Assembly: GCF_005490985.1 (NCBI RefSeq)
Contig: NZ_CP027869.1
Location: forward strand, 3,224,001 to 3,288,000
Length of the DNA: 64,000 bases
Direction of reading: 5' to 3'
Source of the DNA: Curtobacterium sp. SGAir0471
Lineage (GTDB): Bacteria > Actinomycetota > Actinomycetes > Actinomycetales > Microbacteriaceae
In this document: in pieces, positions 1-9,486 of the stretch
How positions within the stretch are numbered: position 1 is the stretch's first letter
Layout: every line of letters starts with the position of its first letter
Program-made: the position numbers and the translations under genes
The notes under the pieces: generated by a model
Seen by the model: only the letters and a program-made list of their open reading frames with translations
Told to the model about the DNA's origin: nothing
Database searches by the model: none

Positions 1-1600
1 CCGCGACGACCTCGTCGTCACGGACGCTGCCACCGGGCTGGGCGACGGCTCGGACACCGGCGTCGAGCAGGACCTGCAGGCCGTCGGCGAAGGGGAAGAA
101 CGCGTCCGACGCCGCGACGCTCCCGCGGGCACGGTCGCCGGCGCGGTCCACCGCGAGGTGGCACGAGTCCACCCGGTTGACCTGCCCCATGCCGACCCCG
201 ACGCTCGCGCCCTGGTCGGCGAGCAGGATGGCGTTCGACTTCACCGCGCGGCTGGCCTTCCACGCGAAGGCGAGGTCCGCCAGGGTCGCGTCGTCGGCCG
301 GTTCGCCGGACACGAGGGTCCAGGTCGACTGGTCGAAGGCGGTGAAGCGGTCGGCGTCCTGCACGAGGAACCCGCCCGAGACCTGCTTGAGCTCACGGGT
401 CGCGAGCGCGAAGTCCGACGGCAGCGTGAGGAGTCGGATGTTCTTCTTCTGCGACAGGATGTCGAGCGCCTCGGGGTCGAACGCCGGGGCGACGACGACC
501 TCGGTGAAGATGTCGCGGACGGTCTCGGCCATCTGCTTCGTGACCGGGCGGTTGGCGGCGATGACCCCACCGAAGGCCGACAGCGGGTCGCACGCGTGCG
601 CGGCCGCGTGTGCCGAGGCGATCGGGTCGGCAGCGTCGGCCGGGGCGGTCGCGATGCCGCACGGGTTGGCGTGCTTGATGATCGCGACGGCGGGGGTGTC
701 GAAGTCGTACGCGGCCCGGACGGCGGCGTCGGCGTCGACGTAGTTGTTGTACGACATCTCCTTGCCGTGCAGCTGCGTCGCCTGCGCGATGCCCGCCCCG
801 CCGGCGGTCGTGTAGAGGGCGGCGGCCTGGTGCGCGTTCTCGCCGTAGCGGAGCGTCGCGGTCAGGTCGGCCTCGATGCGGAGCGTCTCGTCGAACGAGC
901 CCGGCGTCTCGAGGTCGCCGTCGACCGTGGGTGCAGCAGCGTGGTCCGCCACGGCAGCGGCGTCCGACGCGACCACGTCGGTCGCGAAGTACGACGCGAC
1001 CGCTGCGTCGTACGACGCCGTGTGGGCGAAGGCCTGCGCCGCGAGGCGCTTGCGGAGCTCGAGCGTGGTGCCGCCGGCGCGGACGGCTTCGACGACCTCG
1101 GCGTAGGACGACGGCGCGACGACGATCGCCACGTTGGGGTGGTTCTTCGCCGAGGCGCGGACCATCGCCGGTCCGCCGATGTCGACGTTCTCGACCACGG
1201 TGGCGCTGTCGGCGCCCGAGGCGACCGTCTCGACGAACGGGTAGAGGTTCACGACGACGAGCTCGAAGGGGGCGATGCCGAGGTCGGCGAGCTGCTGCTC
1301 GTGCGACTCCAGCCGCAGGTCGGCGAGCAGCCCCGCGTGCACGGCGGGGTGCAGGGTCTTCACGCGGCCGTCGAGCGACTCCGGGAAGCCCGTCACGCTC
1401 GACACGTCGGTGACGGCGTACCCGGCGTCGCGGATCGTCTGCGCCGTGCTGCCCGTCGACACGAGCTCCACGCCCGCGTCGGCCAGGGCACCGGCGAGCT
1501 CGAGCAGGCCGGACTTGTCGCTCACCGAGATGAGGGCGCGCCGCACGGGGACGACGTCGCGGTGGCGGTAGAGGCTGGGGTCGGCGGCGTGCACGCTCAT
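1..1600 (-). CDS. purH: Bifunctional AICAR formyltransferase / IMP cyclohydrolase, C-terminus cut by window edge
   Basis: PurH catalyses the last two steps of de novo IMP synthesis in the cytoplasm. The N-terminal third is an MGS-like IMP cyclohydrolase domain (begins [15 protein letters not shown], then [11 protein letters not shown]). The rest is the AICAR transformylase domain, with the conserved [15 protein letters not shown] and IIKHANPCG (catalytic Lys-His) segments. About 533 codons are visible and the reading is still open at base 1 ([14 protein letters not shown] near the edge). By family length only some 20-25 C-terminal residues should be missing. The ATG at 1600 overlaps the purN stop as ATGA, so the two are translationally coupled. 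Confidence 0.97.
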   Translation of the reverse strand, partial: MSVHAADPSLYRHRDVVPVRRALISVSDKSGLLELAGALADAGVELVSTGSTAQTIRDAGYAVTDVSSVTGFPESLDGRVKTLHPAVHAGLLADLRLESHEQQLADLGIAPFELVVVNLYPFVETVASGADSATVVENVDIGGPAMVRASAKNHPNVAIVVAPSSYAEVVEAVRAGGTTLELRKRLAAQAFAHTASYDAAVASYFATDVVASDAAAVADHAAAPTVDGDLETPGSFDETLRIEADLTATLRYGENAHQAAALYTTAGGAGIAQATQLHGKEMSYNNYVDADAAVRAAYDFDTPAVAIIKHANPCGIATAPADAADPIASAHAAAHACDPLSAFGGVIAANRPVTKQMAETVRDIFTEVVVAPAFDPEALDILSQKKNIRLLTLPSDFALATRELKQVSGGFLVQDADRFTAFDQSTWTLVSGEPADDATLADLAFAWKASRAVKSNAILLADQGASVGVGMGQVNRVDSCHLAVDRAGDRARGSVAASDAFFPFADGLQVLLDAGVRAVAQPGGSVRDDEVVA

Positions 1601-2190
1601 GCGCTCGGGGTGCCCTTCAGGTCGGTGGTGCCGTTGGCGATGTCGAGGATGGTCTGGATGAGCAGGCGGCGCTCGACCGGCTTGATGCGGTCGTGCAGCG
1701 TCGACTCGGTGTCGCCCGGCAGCACGGGGACGCGCTCCTGGGCCAGGATCGGGCCGGTGTCCACGCCGTCGTCGACCTGGATCACGCTGGCGCCCGTCTG
1801 CTCGACCCCGGCGGCGAGGGCGTCACGGACGCCGTGCGCACCGGGGAACTCGGGCAGGTACGCGGGGTGCGTGTTGATGATCGCAGGGGCGAACTCGGAC
1901 ACGACGGCGTGCGGGAGCAGGCGCATCAGTCCGGAGAGCACGAGGAGGTCGGGCGACCACGGGCGGATCTGCGCGGCGAGCTCGGCGCCCCACTCGTCGC
2001 GCGAGGCAAAGCGGGAGAACGGCACCGTGAAGGTCGGGATGCCGAACTCCTCGCCGAGGCCGAGGCCCTCGGCGTCGCGGTCGGCCCCGATCGCGACCAC
2101 GCGGGCGGGGTACTCGGCGTCGGTCGTCGCCTCGAGCAGGGCTCGGAGGTTCGAGCCGGTACCGGAGATCAGGACGACCAGTTCGAGCAC
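1597..2190 (-). CDS. purN: Phosphoribosylglycinamide formyltransferase
   Basis: Transfers a formyl group from 10-formyl-THF to GAR in purine synthesis. The start is GTG at 2190, giving [21 protein letters not shown]; 197 aa is the normal family length. The open frame continues upstream, but that part has shadow-frame composition. Diagnostic elements are the N-terminal SGTGSNL phosphate loop, the catalytic region [21 protein letters not shown] (Asn, His) and the [13 protein letters not shown] segment with the catalytic Asp. It lies 31 bases after the DUF6350 gene and overlaps purH by 4 bases, so the purN-purH pair probably belongs to one transcript. Confidence 0.96.
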   Translation of the reverse strand: MLELVVLISGTGSNLRALLEATTDAEYPARVVAIGADRDAEGLGLGEEFGIPTFTVPFSRFASRDEWGAELAAQIRPWSPDLLVLSGLMRLLPHAVVSEFAPAIINTHPAYLPEFPGAHGVRDALAAGVEQTGASVIQVDDGVDTGPILAQERVPVLPGDTESTLHDRIKPVERRLLIQTILDIANGTTDLKGTPSA

Positions 2191-2221
2191 GGGGACCAGC
2201 CTAGCGGCGGTGGGGCGGACG

Positions 2222-4327
2222 CTACGCGTCGTGCTTCGGCCGGCGCCACCAGGGCAGCTCGTCCTCGGCGATCTGGTCGGTCTGGTCCCACCGGGTCCCG
2301 GAGCCGGTCGGCGTCGACGCGGTGCGGTCGTCGCGGGCGGTGTCGACGTCACGGGGGGCGTCGGCTTCACGGGGGTCGTCGGCGTCGTCGCGGCCGGCGA
2401 CGAACTCCTCGGTGCTCCACGGGAAGGCCGGCTGCGGTTCGGTGCCGGGAGCGTGCGGCAGCGTCTCGTCACGCTCCGAGCGGTCGTTCGCCGGACGGGG
2501 CGCGTGGTCGCCGCCGACGCGGTCGCGCAGCTCGCCGGCTCGGGCGCGGACGTCGCCGGCGGCTCCGCGCAGTCGCTCGCGCAGGCCGCTGATGCCGCCC
2601 CGTGACGGCTGCGCGGCCGGGGCCGGGGCGACGCGCTCCGCGGCGACGGCGTCCGTGCGGGCCCAGTCGGGCAGGGGCACGTCCTCCGGCTCGGCCACGG
2701 GAACGCGGTCGTGCTCGGGTTCGTGCTCGGGCACCGTCGACGCAGCGGGCCGTCGCGCGGCCTCGACGGTCGCAGGTGCACGGTCGGTCCGGGGCGCGGG
2801 CGCGGGCGCCGCAGCGGGTGCGACGGCGGGCTCGTCGTCCGTGATCGTCTCGGTCGGCTGGTCGTCCCCGTGGTGCGACCCGGCCGCCGACGACGGGTTC
2901 GCGTGGGTCACGGCTTCGTGCGCCTCGTGCACCGTGAACCGGTGCGGCGCACCCGACCGGCCCGCCCCGGCCTCGTCCAGGGCGGCGACGAGCGAGCCGG
3001 CACGGTCGTCGTCCGCCGCCGCCTCGGCAGCAGCGCGGGCAGCGGGGTCGTCCGGAGCAGCATCGTCACCGGCCTCGACCCAGCGCTCGCGACCCCACGA
3101 CCGCTCGGGCAGGCGCACCAGGTCGCTGCCGACGGCGAGCGCCACCGCGGCGGGCAGCCCGACCTCGAGCGCCGCGAACAGTCCGACGAGCAGCCCGTCC
3201 GGTCCGGCCTCGGCCAACCGCCCCGGACCGAGCGAGCCCGAGGTGAGTCCGGTGGCGACCCCGGTCAGGACGCCCGCCACGACACCGGTCGCGACACCGG
3301 CGAGCGCGCGGTGGAGCGGGGTGTCGTCGGCGCCGAGGGCACGGACGAGCGCGGGACGCATGAGTCCGCCGACCACGAACCCGGCGACGACCGGGACGAG
3401 CACCCCGAGCAGCCCGAAGGTGTGCCCCGACGCCGGCAGCGCGCCGAACACCGGGACACCGGGGATCGGCCCGAGCGACGTGCCGATGGGTGAGACGCTC
3501 GACCCGGTGCCGATGGCGAAGCCCGGTCCGACCAGCCAGGCGACCGCCCACCCCACGAAGTCGGGCAGGAAGGCGAGCTGCCCCACGGTGAGCGCGATGC
3601 CCCCGACGATGCCGGCGTGGGAGCGCTCGTACAGCGCGATGACCTCGGCGAACGAGGTGACGAGCAGGAACGCGACGACGACCCCGGCGGCGGCGACCAC
3701 GACGGCGGTGACCGCGGTGCCGGCGCGCAGCGCGAAGCCGGCGACGGTGCGCCAGAGCACGGGGATGCGGTCGACCTGGTCGAGCAGACGACGCGTCAGC
3801 GGGTCGGCCGGCAGCCCCCGGCGGACCCGGCACACCTCGCTCGTCACCAGGGCGGGCACCGCGAACCAGAGCGCGGGCAGCACGACGGCCTGCCACACCA
3901 CGGGGTCGGACGCGGCCGAGGTGGACGACAGCGCGACCGCGAGCCCGAGCAGCGCGACGGCGACGGTGCCGACCAGCAGCCCGGTCGTCCGGTGCTCGGT
4001 CTCGGCGAACCGGCGTCCGGCGCGCCCGCCCAGCCAGGCGGTCACGACCGCGAAGCCGAGGGCCGCGAGCGTCACGTGGATGGGGTCCGCCGCGCCCTGG
4101 ACCCCGGACGCACCGGCGACGTCGCTGCCGAGCCGGAAGGTCACGTCGACGCCGTGGCCGACGAGCCAGACGCTGCCCGCGGCCTTCCAGAAGACGTCCC
4201 AGTCGATCTGCAGCCCGTACTCAAAGCCCCAGAGCAGGGTCAGCGGCACGAGGGCGATCCCGACGCCCACGCCGACCGTCACGATCGCCTCGACGGCGGC
4301 CAGCAGTGCGGTTCCCAGGCGGTTCAT
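2222..4327 (-). CDS. DUF6350 (PerM-like) multi-pass membrane protein with long disordered tail
   Basis: 701 aa from the ATG at 4327 ([16 protein letters not shown]). The first ~430 residues hold about ten hydrophobic segments separated by short loops, including Gly/Val-rich stretches such as [19 protein letters not shown]. The remainder is a hydrophilic, Ala/Asp/Pro/Arg-rich tail ending [15 protein letters not shown]. Membrane domain plus position directly upstream of purN matches the DUF6350 family of actinobacteria, sometimes named cell division protein PerM. The molecular role is not established, and neither transport nor division function can be read from the sequence. Confidence 0.85.
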   Translation of the reverse strand: MNRLGTALLAAVEAIVTVGVGVGIALVPLTLLWGFEYGLQIDWDVFWKAAGSVWLVGHGVDVTFRLGSDVAGASGVQGAADPIHVTLAALGFAVVTAWLGGRAGRRFAETEHRTTGLLVGTVAVALLGLAVALSSTSAASDPVVWQAVVLPALWFAVPALVTSEVCRVRRGLPADPLTRRLLDQVDRIPVLWRTVAGFALRAGTAVTAVVVAAAGVVVAFLLVTSFAEVIALYERSHAGIVGGIALTVGQLAFLPDFVGWAVAWLVGPGFAIGTGSSVSPIGTSLGPIPGVPVFGALPASGHTFGLLGVLVPVVAGFVVGGLMRPALVRALGADDTPLHRALAGVATGVVAGVLTGVATGLTSGSLGPGRLAEAGPDGLLVGLFAALEVGLPAAVALAVGSDLVRLPERSWGRERWVEAGDDAAPDDPAARAAAEAAADDDRAGSLVAALDEAGAGRSGAPHRFTVHEAHEAVTHANPSSAAGSHHGDDQPTETITDDEPAVAPAAAPAPAPRTDRAPATVEAARRPAASTVPEHEPEHDRVPVAEPEDVPLPDWARTDAVAAERVAPAPAAQPSRGGISGLRERLRGAAGDVRARAGELRDRVGGDHAPRPANDRSERDETLPHAPGTEPQPAFPWSTEEFVAGRDDADDPREADAPRDVDTARDDRTASTPTGSGTRWDQTDQIAEDELPWWRRPKHDA

Positions 4328-4407
4328 CGTGGTCAGGGTACGTGCCGTCCCGCGGTCGCCGAGCGAGCCGCGCGGCACCTGTGGAGACTGACCGACCGTC
4401 CACAGCA

Positions 4408-4449
4408 GGACGGGAGGTGCGGTGCCCACCGGCACCGCGCCTCCCGTCC
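4408..4449 (-). terminator. Hairpin downstream of sucD, made from the GGACGGGAGG repeat
   Basis: Two 19-base arms beginning GGACGGGAGG and ending CCTCCCGTCC pair with a single T/G wobble around a 4-base loop (CACC). It lies 19 bases past the sucD stop, where a terminator is expected, and before the DUF6350 start. There is no clear U-run. It is also the most complete copy of a dispersed repeat family seen elsewhere in the window. Confidence 0.7.
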
Positions 4450-4467
4450 GTCGGGTCGTCCGGACCG

Positions 4468-5361
4468 CTACGCGGTCGCGGCGGCGACCACCTCGCGCAG
4501 CAGCGCTGCCGTCTCGGACGGCGTCTTGCCGACCTTGACGCCCGCGGCCTCGAGCGCCTGCTTCTTGGCCTCGGCGGTGCCGGCGGAACCGGACACGATC
4601 GCGCCGGCGTGGCCCATCGTCTTGCCCTCGGGTGCGGTGAAGCCCGCGACGTAGCCGACGACCGGCTTCGTGACGTGCGCCTTGATGTAGTCGGCTGCGC
4701 GCTCCTCGGCGTCGCCGCCGATCTCGCCGATCATGACGATCGCGGTCGTCTCGGGGTCGGCCTCGAACGCGGCGAGCGCGTCGATGTGCGTCGTGCCGAT
4801 GACCGGGTCGCCGCCGATGCCGATGGCGGTGGAGAAGCCCAGGTCACGCAGCTCGTACATCATCTGGTAGGTCAGGGTGCCGGACTTCGACACGAGGCCG
4901 ATCGGGCCCTTGCCGGTGATCGTGGCCGGGGTGATGCCGACGAGCGCCTCGCCGGGGGTGATGATGCCGGGGCAGTTCGGACCGATGATCCGGGTCTTCC
5001 CGCCGAGGGCCTTGGCGTGCGCCCAGAACTCCGCGGAGTCCTGCACGGGGATGCCCTCGGTGATGACGACGACGAGGGGGACCTCGGCGTCGATGGCCTC
5101 CATGACCGCGTCCTTCGCGAACGCCGGCGGGACGAAGACGATCGAGACGTCGGCGCCCGTGGTGTCCACGGCCTCGCGGACCGAGCCGAACACGGGGAGT
5201 TCGACGTCGCCGTGCGTGACGGTGGTGCCGGCCTTGCGGGCGTTCACGCCGCCGACCACCTGCGTGCCGGCCTTGAGCATGAGTGCGGTGTGCTTCGTGC
5301 CCTCGCCGCCGGTGATGCCCTGGACGATGACCTTCGAGTCCTTGTTGAGGAAGATCGACAT
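4468..5361 (-). CDS. sucD: Succinyl-CoA synthetase (ADP-forming) alpha subunit
   Basis: 297 aa, the normal length. It forms the CoA-binding and phosphohistidine half of the TCA-cycle enzyme that converts succinyl-CoA to succinate with ATP formation. Visible features are the N-terminal Rossmann CoA-binding domain ([15 protein letters not shown]), the [12 protein letters not shown] motif and the [17 protein letters not shown] segment containing the active-site His. It follows sucC after 14 bases and the pair forms one operon, ended by the strong hairpin at 4408-4449. Confidence 0.98.
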   Translation of the reverse strand: MSIFLNKDSKVIVQGITGGEGTKHTALMLKAGTQVVGGVNARKAGTTVTHGDVELPVFGSVREAVDTTGADVSIVFVPPAFAKDAVMEAIDAEVPLVVVITEGIPVQDSAEFWAHAKALGGKTRIIGPNCPGIITPGEALVGITPATITGKGPIGLVSKSGTLTYQMMYELRDLGFSTAIGIGGDPVIGTTHIDALAAFEADPETTAIVMIGEIGGDAEERAADYIKAHVTKPVVGYVAGFTAPEGKTMGHAGAIVSGSAGTAEAKKQALEAAGVKVGKTPSETAALLREVVAAATA

Positions 5362-5375
5362 TGCTCTGGTGCTCC

Positions 5376-6545
5376 TTACGCCGCGGCCGCGGCGAGCTCG
5401 GCGGCCTGCTCGGCCGCATCGTCCATGGTCTCGGCGATCGTCACGAGCGGGTGCGCCGCTTCGCTCAGGATCCGACGACCCTCGTCGACGTTGTTGCCGT
5501 CCAGGCGCACGACGAGCGGCTTGGTCGCCGAGTCGCCGAGGATGCCGAGCGCGGCGACGATGCCGTTCGCGACCGCGTCGCAGGCGGTGATGCCGCCGAA
5601 GACGTTCACGAAGACGCTCTTCACCTGCGGGTCGCCGAGGATGACGTCGAGGCCGTTCGCCATGACCTCGGCCGAGGCGCCGCCGCCGATGTCGAGGAAG
5701 TTCGCCGGCTTCACGCCGCCGTGGCGCTCACCGGCGTAGGCGACGACGTCGAGCGTCGACATGACGAGCCCTGCGCCGTTGCCGATCACGCCGACCTCGC
5801 CGTCGAGCTTCACGTAGTTCAGGCCGTGCTGCTTCGCCTTGGCCTCGAGCGGGTCCTCGCTCGCGGTGTCCTCGAGCTGCTTGTGCTGCTCGTGGCGGAA
5901 GTCGGCGTTGTCGTCGAGCGACACCTTGCCGTCGAGGGCGAGGATCTGCCCGTCGCCGGTGCGGACCAGCGGGTTGACCTCGACGAGCGTGGCGTCCTCG
6001 CCCGCGAACACGTCGTAGAGCTGCACGAAGACGTCCGCGACCTGGTCCTGGAGCTCGGAGGGGAAGTTCGCCTGGCGCGCGATGTCGAGCGCCGCTTCCT
6101 TGTTGATGCCCGTCAGCGGGTTCACCTCGACGCGCGCGAGCGCCTCGGGCTTCTCGACCGCGAGCTGCTCGATCTCCATGCCGCCCTCGACGCTGACGAG
6201 CGACAGGTACGAGCGGTTCGCCCGGTCGAGCAGCACCGAGAAGTAGAACTCCTCGGCGATGTCGGCACCCTGCGCGACCATCACGCGCTGGACGGTGTGG
6301 CCCTTGATGTCGAGGCCGAGGATGGCCTTCGCGTGCTCGTACGCCTCGTCCGGGGTCTTCGCGACCTTGACGCCGCCGGCCTTGCCGCGCCCGCCGACCT
6401 TCACCTGCGCCTTGACGACGACCACGCCGCCGATCTGCTCGGCGGCCGCCCTCGCCTCTTCCGGGGTGTCGGCGGTGATGCCCTGCAGCACAGGGACGCC
6501 GTAGGACTCGAAGAGGTCCCTGGCCTGGTACTCGAAAAGATCCAC
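5376..6545 (-). CDS. sucC: Succinyl-CoA synthetase beta subunit
   Basis: 389 aa from GTG at 6545 ([13 protein letters not shown]), the standard start and length. An upstream ATG in the same frame would add a Cys/Arg-rich stretch not typical of the family. It contains an N-terminal ATP-grasp domain ([19 protein letters not shown]) and the C-terminal ligase domain ([28 protein letters not shown]). It pairs with sucD. A GGGAAGAAG stretch about 8 bases upstream of the GTG is a plausible ribosome binding site. Confidence 0.97.
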   Translation of the reverse strand: MDLFEYQARDLFESYGVPVLQGITADTPEEARAAAEQIGGVVVVKAQVKVGGRGKAGGVKVAKTPDEAYEHAKAILGLDIKGHTVQRVMVAQGADIAEEFYFSVLLDRANRSYLSLVSVEGGMEIEQLAVEKPEALARVEVNPLTGINKEAALDIARQANFPSELQDQVADVFVQLYDVFAGEDATLVEVNPLVRTGDGQILALDGKVSLDDNADFRHEQHKQLEDTASEDPLEAKAKQHGLNYVKLDGEVGVIGNGAGLVMSTLDVVAYAGERHGGVKPANFLDIGGGASAEVMANGLDVILGDPQVKSVFVNVFGGITACDAVANGIVAALGILGDSATKPLVVRLDGNNVDEGRRILSEAAHPLVTIAETMDDAAEQAAELAAAAA

Positions 6546-6874
6546 GCTGTTCTTCTTCCCGCACGGTTCGTGCGATCGGCATCGGTCATCGGGTCGCGCA
6601 CTCAACGTCGAGGGTCGCTCGATGTCGAGACAACGGCCGCGACCACCCTACTGCCGCCACATGGACGCGGGACACGTCCGTTCGGCCGTGGGTCGCGTCC
6701 GTTCGGCCGTGGGTCGCGTCCGCACGTCAGCACGCCGGCCTGGAGGCACGCCCCGCCCCCGCCCCGCCGCATCCGTCGTCCGTCCGGCCGGCTGACCGGC
6801 TGACCGGCCTGCAGCCTGGCCGGGGGACGCAACCCGGTGCGGGTCACCAGGCACCACGGGGCAGCGTGGTGCCG
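6546..6874. promoter_or_regulatory. Divergent sucC / recQ intergenic region
   Basis: About 330 bases without a gene. On the minus strand a TAGGGT -10 candidate lies at 6645-6650, about 100 bases before the sucC GTG. The presumed leader contains the short inverted repeat CTCGACATCGAG near 6620. The right half holds a 21-base tandem repeat (6675-6716) and a copy of the CCTGGAGGC-type dispersed repeat near 6740. No promoter for recQ is obvious by eye. Confidence 0.4.
6675..6722. repeat. 21-bp tandem repeat, two full copies plus partial third
   Basis: The unit CGTCCGTTCGGCCGTGGGTC(G) occurs at 6675-6695 and 6696-6716 without a mismatch, followed by a partial third copy (CGTCCG). It lies between the divergent sucC and recQ genes. 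No function is evident. Confidence 0.85.
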
Positions 6875-8506
6875 ATGGACACCGCACTCCGCACCCGCGC
6901 CGCCGAGGTCTTCGGCTGGGACCTCCGAGACGCCCAGGTCACCGTCATCGACGCCGTCCTGTCCGGCCGTGACGCCCTCGCGCTGATGCCGACCGGCTCC
7001 GGCAAGTCCGCGATCTACCAGGTCGCGGGGCTCGCGCTCGACGGGTTGGTCGTGGTGGTCTCCCCGCTGGTGGCCCTGCAGGAGGACCAGGTCGTCGGAC
7101 TCCAGCGCCACGAGGACGCCCCGCGGGCCGTGGCGATCAACGCCACCAAGCGCGTCGCCGAGGTGGACGAGGCCTGGGACGCCGTCGCCGCCGGTGACGT
7201 CCGCTACGTCTTCCTCGCGCCGGAGCAGCTCGCCAAGGACGACGTCGTCGAGCGCCTCGCCGACGCCGGCGTCTCGCTGCTCGCCGTCGACGAGGCCCAC
7301 TGCGTCTCGTCGTGGGGGCACGACTTCCGTCCGGCCTACCTCGCCCTCGGTGAGGCCGCCGAACGCCTGGGCCGCCCGCCGATCGTCGCGCTGACCGCGA
7401 CCGGGTCGGCGCCGGTCCGCGAGGACGTCGTCGAACGCCTCGGCATGCGGGACCCGCTCGTGCTGTCCGCGGGGTTCGACCGTCCGGGCATCCGGATCGA
7501 GGTCGAGCGCTACGGCGACGCCGACCAGAAGCGCGACGCGGTGATCGAGCAGGCCGCGGCGGCGACCGGTACCGGCATCGTCTACGTCGCGACCCGCAAG
7601 GAGACCGAGGAGTACGCCGACGCGCTCCGAGCTCGCGGGAAGGACGCCCGGCCGTACCACGCCGGCATGCGCGTGCAGGACCGGGAGTCGGTGCTGCACG
7701 CCTTCCACGACGGCGACGTCGACGTGGTCGTCGCGACGAGTGCGTTCGGGATGGGCATCGACAAGCCCGACGTCCGGTTCGTGCTGCACGCCGACATCGC
7801 CGAGTCGGTGGACGCGCACTACCAGGAGATCGGTCGTGCCGGGCGTGACGGCGCCCCGGCCACCGCGACCCTGCACTACCGGTCCGAGGACCTCGGGCTC
7901 CGCCGCTTCTTCGCCACCGGCACGCCGAAGCCCGCATCGCTCCGGGCCGTCTTCGACGCGGTCCCCGCCGAGGGCACGATCGCCCGGTCGGCCCTGCCCG
8001 ACGCCTCCGGACTGTCCTCGCGCACGGCCGGGCGCGCGGTGAACACGCTGATCGAGGCCGGCGTCCTCGAGGACGGCTCCGAGGGCGTCGCCCGCGTGGC
8101 GGGCGGCCCGACGACGGCTGCGGCCGCGGCGAAGGCCGCGACCGAGCGGGCGGAGCAGCGCGAGGAGGTCGAGCAGTCGCGGATCGCGATGATGCGCCGC
8201 TTCGCCGAGACGCTCGGCTGCCGCCGGCAGTTCCTGCTCGCGTACTTCGGGGACGAGCTCGCCGAGCCCTGCGGCAACTGCGACACCTGCACCTCGGGCA
8301 CCGCCTACGACGAGGCTGCGCACGGCGCCGACGGTGCGAACGACGACGCCTGGCCGCCGGAGTCCGCCGTGCAGCACGCGCAGTGGGGTCACGGCATCGT
8401 GATGAGCACCGAGGACGACCGCGTGACGGTGTTCTTCGAGTCCGCCGGGTACAAGACCCTCGCGCTCGCCGACGTCGAGGAACGGCACCTGCTCGAGCGC
8501 GTCTGA
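6875..8506 (+). CDS. recQ: RecQ-family ATP-dependent DNA helicase with a C-terminal tudor-like module
   Basis: 543 aa from ATG 6875 (MDTALRTRAAEVFGW); a GTG at 6866 is an alternative start. RecQ helicases unwind DNA 3' to 5' in recombinational repair. Motifs in order: MPTGSGKS (Walker A), VDEAHCVSSWGHDFRP (DEAH box and aromatic-rich loop), LTATGSAPVREDV (motif III), FGMGIDKPDVRFV and QEIGRAGRDG (motifs V and VI). A zinc cluster follows, GC-RRQ...PCGNCDTC. No HRDC domain is seen. The last ~50 residues (HAQWGHGIVMSTEDDRVTVFF) instead resemble the DUF3553/tudor-like barrel that ends PcrA helicases. Confidence 0.93.
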   Translation: MDTALRTRAAEVFGWDLRDAQVTVIDAVLSGRDALALMPTGSGKSAIYQVAGLALDGLVVVVSPLVALQEDQVVGLQRHEDAPRAVAINATKRVAEVDEAWDAVAAGDVRYVFLAPEQLAKDDVVERLADAGVSLLAVDEAHCVSSWGHDFRPAYLALGEAAERLGRPPIVALTATGSAPVREDVVERLGMRDPLVLSAGFDRPGIRIEVERYGDADQKRDAVIEQAAAATGTGIVYVATRKETEEYADALRARGKDARPYHAGMRVQDRESVLHAFHDGDVDVVVATSAFGMGIDKPDVRFVLHADIAESVDAHYQEIGRAGRDGAPATATLHYRSEDLGLRRFFATGTPKPASLRAVFDAVPAEGTIARSALPDASGLSSRTAGRAVNTLIEAGVLEDGSEGVARVAGGPTTAAAAAKAATERAEQREEVEQSRIAMMRRFAETLGCRRQFLLAYFGDELAEPCGNCDTCTSGTAYDEAAHGADGANDDAWPPESAVQHAQWGHGIVMSTEDDRVTVFFESAGYKTLALADVEERHLLERV

Positions 8507-8531
8507 CTGCCGCTCGGCGCGACGCGCAGCT

Positions 8532-8597
8532 GCTCGGACGGGGGGAAGGCGCGGTCGCTCGACCACCCGTCGGCGACCGCGCTCCACTCCCCCGAGC
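8532..8597 (+). terminator. Imperfect hairpin downstream of recQ
   Basis: The inner stem GCGCGGTCGC / GCGACCGCGC is perfect. It is extended outward by GCTCGGACGGGGGG / CCCCCGAGC with interruptions. It starts 25 bases after the recQ stop. Confidence 0.55.
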
Positions 8598-8779
8598 ACG
8601 GCGAGTGTGACCCGCGAGCGTGGACCGCAGGTGACGCCGAGGTGAACGGGACGCGAAACCGGGCGCGGGGTGCGCACACCGGATGACCGATCAGGCGCAC
8701 GGCGTACACAGGGAGGTCCGACGGCTCCGGTGACCGACACCGGCGACGGAGCCCGACCCTCCCACGGAAGGACTGCACC

Positions 8780-9073
8780 ATGAGCGACCCCGGCATCAGC
8801 CCCGTCGACGACTTCGACGCCCAGGAGCGCCGCACCGACGACCTGGACCGCGAGCACGTGGGCCCGTACGAGGTCGACGAGTCCGAGGAGTCCCTCGAGA
8901 CCGTCACGAACGACGCCGTCGCAGGCGAGACCGTCGAGCCCCAGCCGGGCGACGGGTCGGACGACGGCCCCACCGGTGGCGCCCCGCGCGAGGGCTCGCC
9001 CGACCTGTGGGAGCACGACGACGACACCGAGCGTCCGGACCTCGGCGGCGACCTCGGCACGAAGCCGCTCTGA
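8780..9073 (+). CDS. Small acidic hypothetical protein
   Basis: 97 aa starting MSDPGISPVDDFDAQERR, preceded by a good ribosome binding site (GGAAGGA, 8 bases before ATG). Composition is dominated by Asp, Glu, Gly and Pro, with no hydrophobic segment and no Cys, so it is probably a cytoplasmic, largely disordered protein. It resembles the short acidic proteins common in Microbacteriaceae, but no function is recognised. It is separated from recQ by about 270 bases and is probably a single-gene unit. Confidence 0.7.
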   Translation: MSDPGISPVDDFDAQERRTDDLDREHVGPYEVDESEESLETVTNDAVAGETVEPQPGDGSDDGPTGGAPREGSPDLWEHDDDTERPDLGGDLGTKPL

Positions 9074-9123
9074 GCGCCTCCCCCACACGACCCCCACGGA
9101 GCACGGCCCAGTACGATCGGGCC

Positions 9124-9486
9124 GTGCTCCGTGGCGTCCGCGACCGTGTCCGTGCGACGCCCGCGCTGGCACGGCTCCTCTCGCTGGCGTCCCTGCTGCT
9201 CGTCGCCGCGGCCGCCCACTCGGGCGCCCGGACCGGCGGCCTCGCGTGGCTCCCGCTCCTCGTCGCCGGCGTCGTGCTGGCCCTGGTCACCGGTGCGACG
9301 ACGCACCGTTGGCCCCTGCCGGCGATCTGGCTGGTCGTGACGCTGCTGGCGGCCGCGAGCGGCAGGCTCGTGAGCACCGGATGGCTGGTAGGCGCGCTCG
9401 TCGGTGGCGCGGCCGCCCTGGTCGCCGCTCTGCTCGTGGACACCGCCCCGCTGCGGCGGGCACGACGGCCCGGGTCGCGTCCGTGA
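9124..9486 (+). CDS. Small integral membrane protein, unknown function
   Basis: 120 aa from GTG 9124 (VLRGVRDRVRATPAL). A TACGAT -10-like box lies only a few bases upstream, so the message is probably leaderless. Upstream in-frame starts would give an Arg-rich non-natural N-terminus. About four hydrophobic segments (LLSLASLLLVAAAA, LPLLVAGVVLALVTG, IWLVVTLLAAASG, LVGALVGGAAALVAALL) suggest a compact membrane protein. Its stop overlaps the next start as GTGA, so it is coupled to the DUF2236 oxygenase gene. The family is not recognised. Confidence 0.6.
   Translation: MLRGVRDRVRATPALARLLSLASLLLVAAAAHSGARTGGLAWLPLLVAGVVLALVTGATTHRWPLPAIWLVVTLLAAASGRLVSTGWLVGALVGGAAALVAALLVDTAPLRRARRPGSRP

Noticed and set aside
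158..2605. Long plus-strand frame of over 800 codons opposite purH and purN
   Set aside because: It runs antisense through two well-conserved genes and its product is Arg/Val/Asp/Gly-rich without any motif. GC-rich DNA produces such shadow frames throughout this window (for example opposite guaB3, khtU, sucC and the nuclease).
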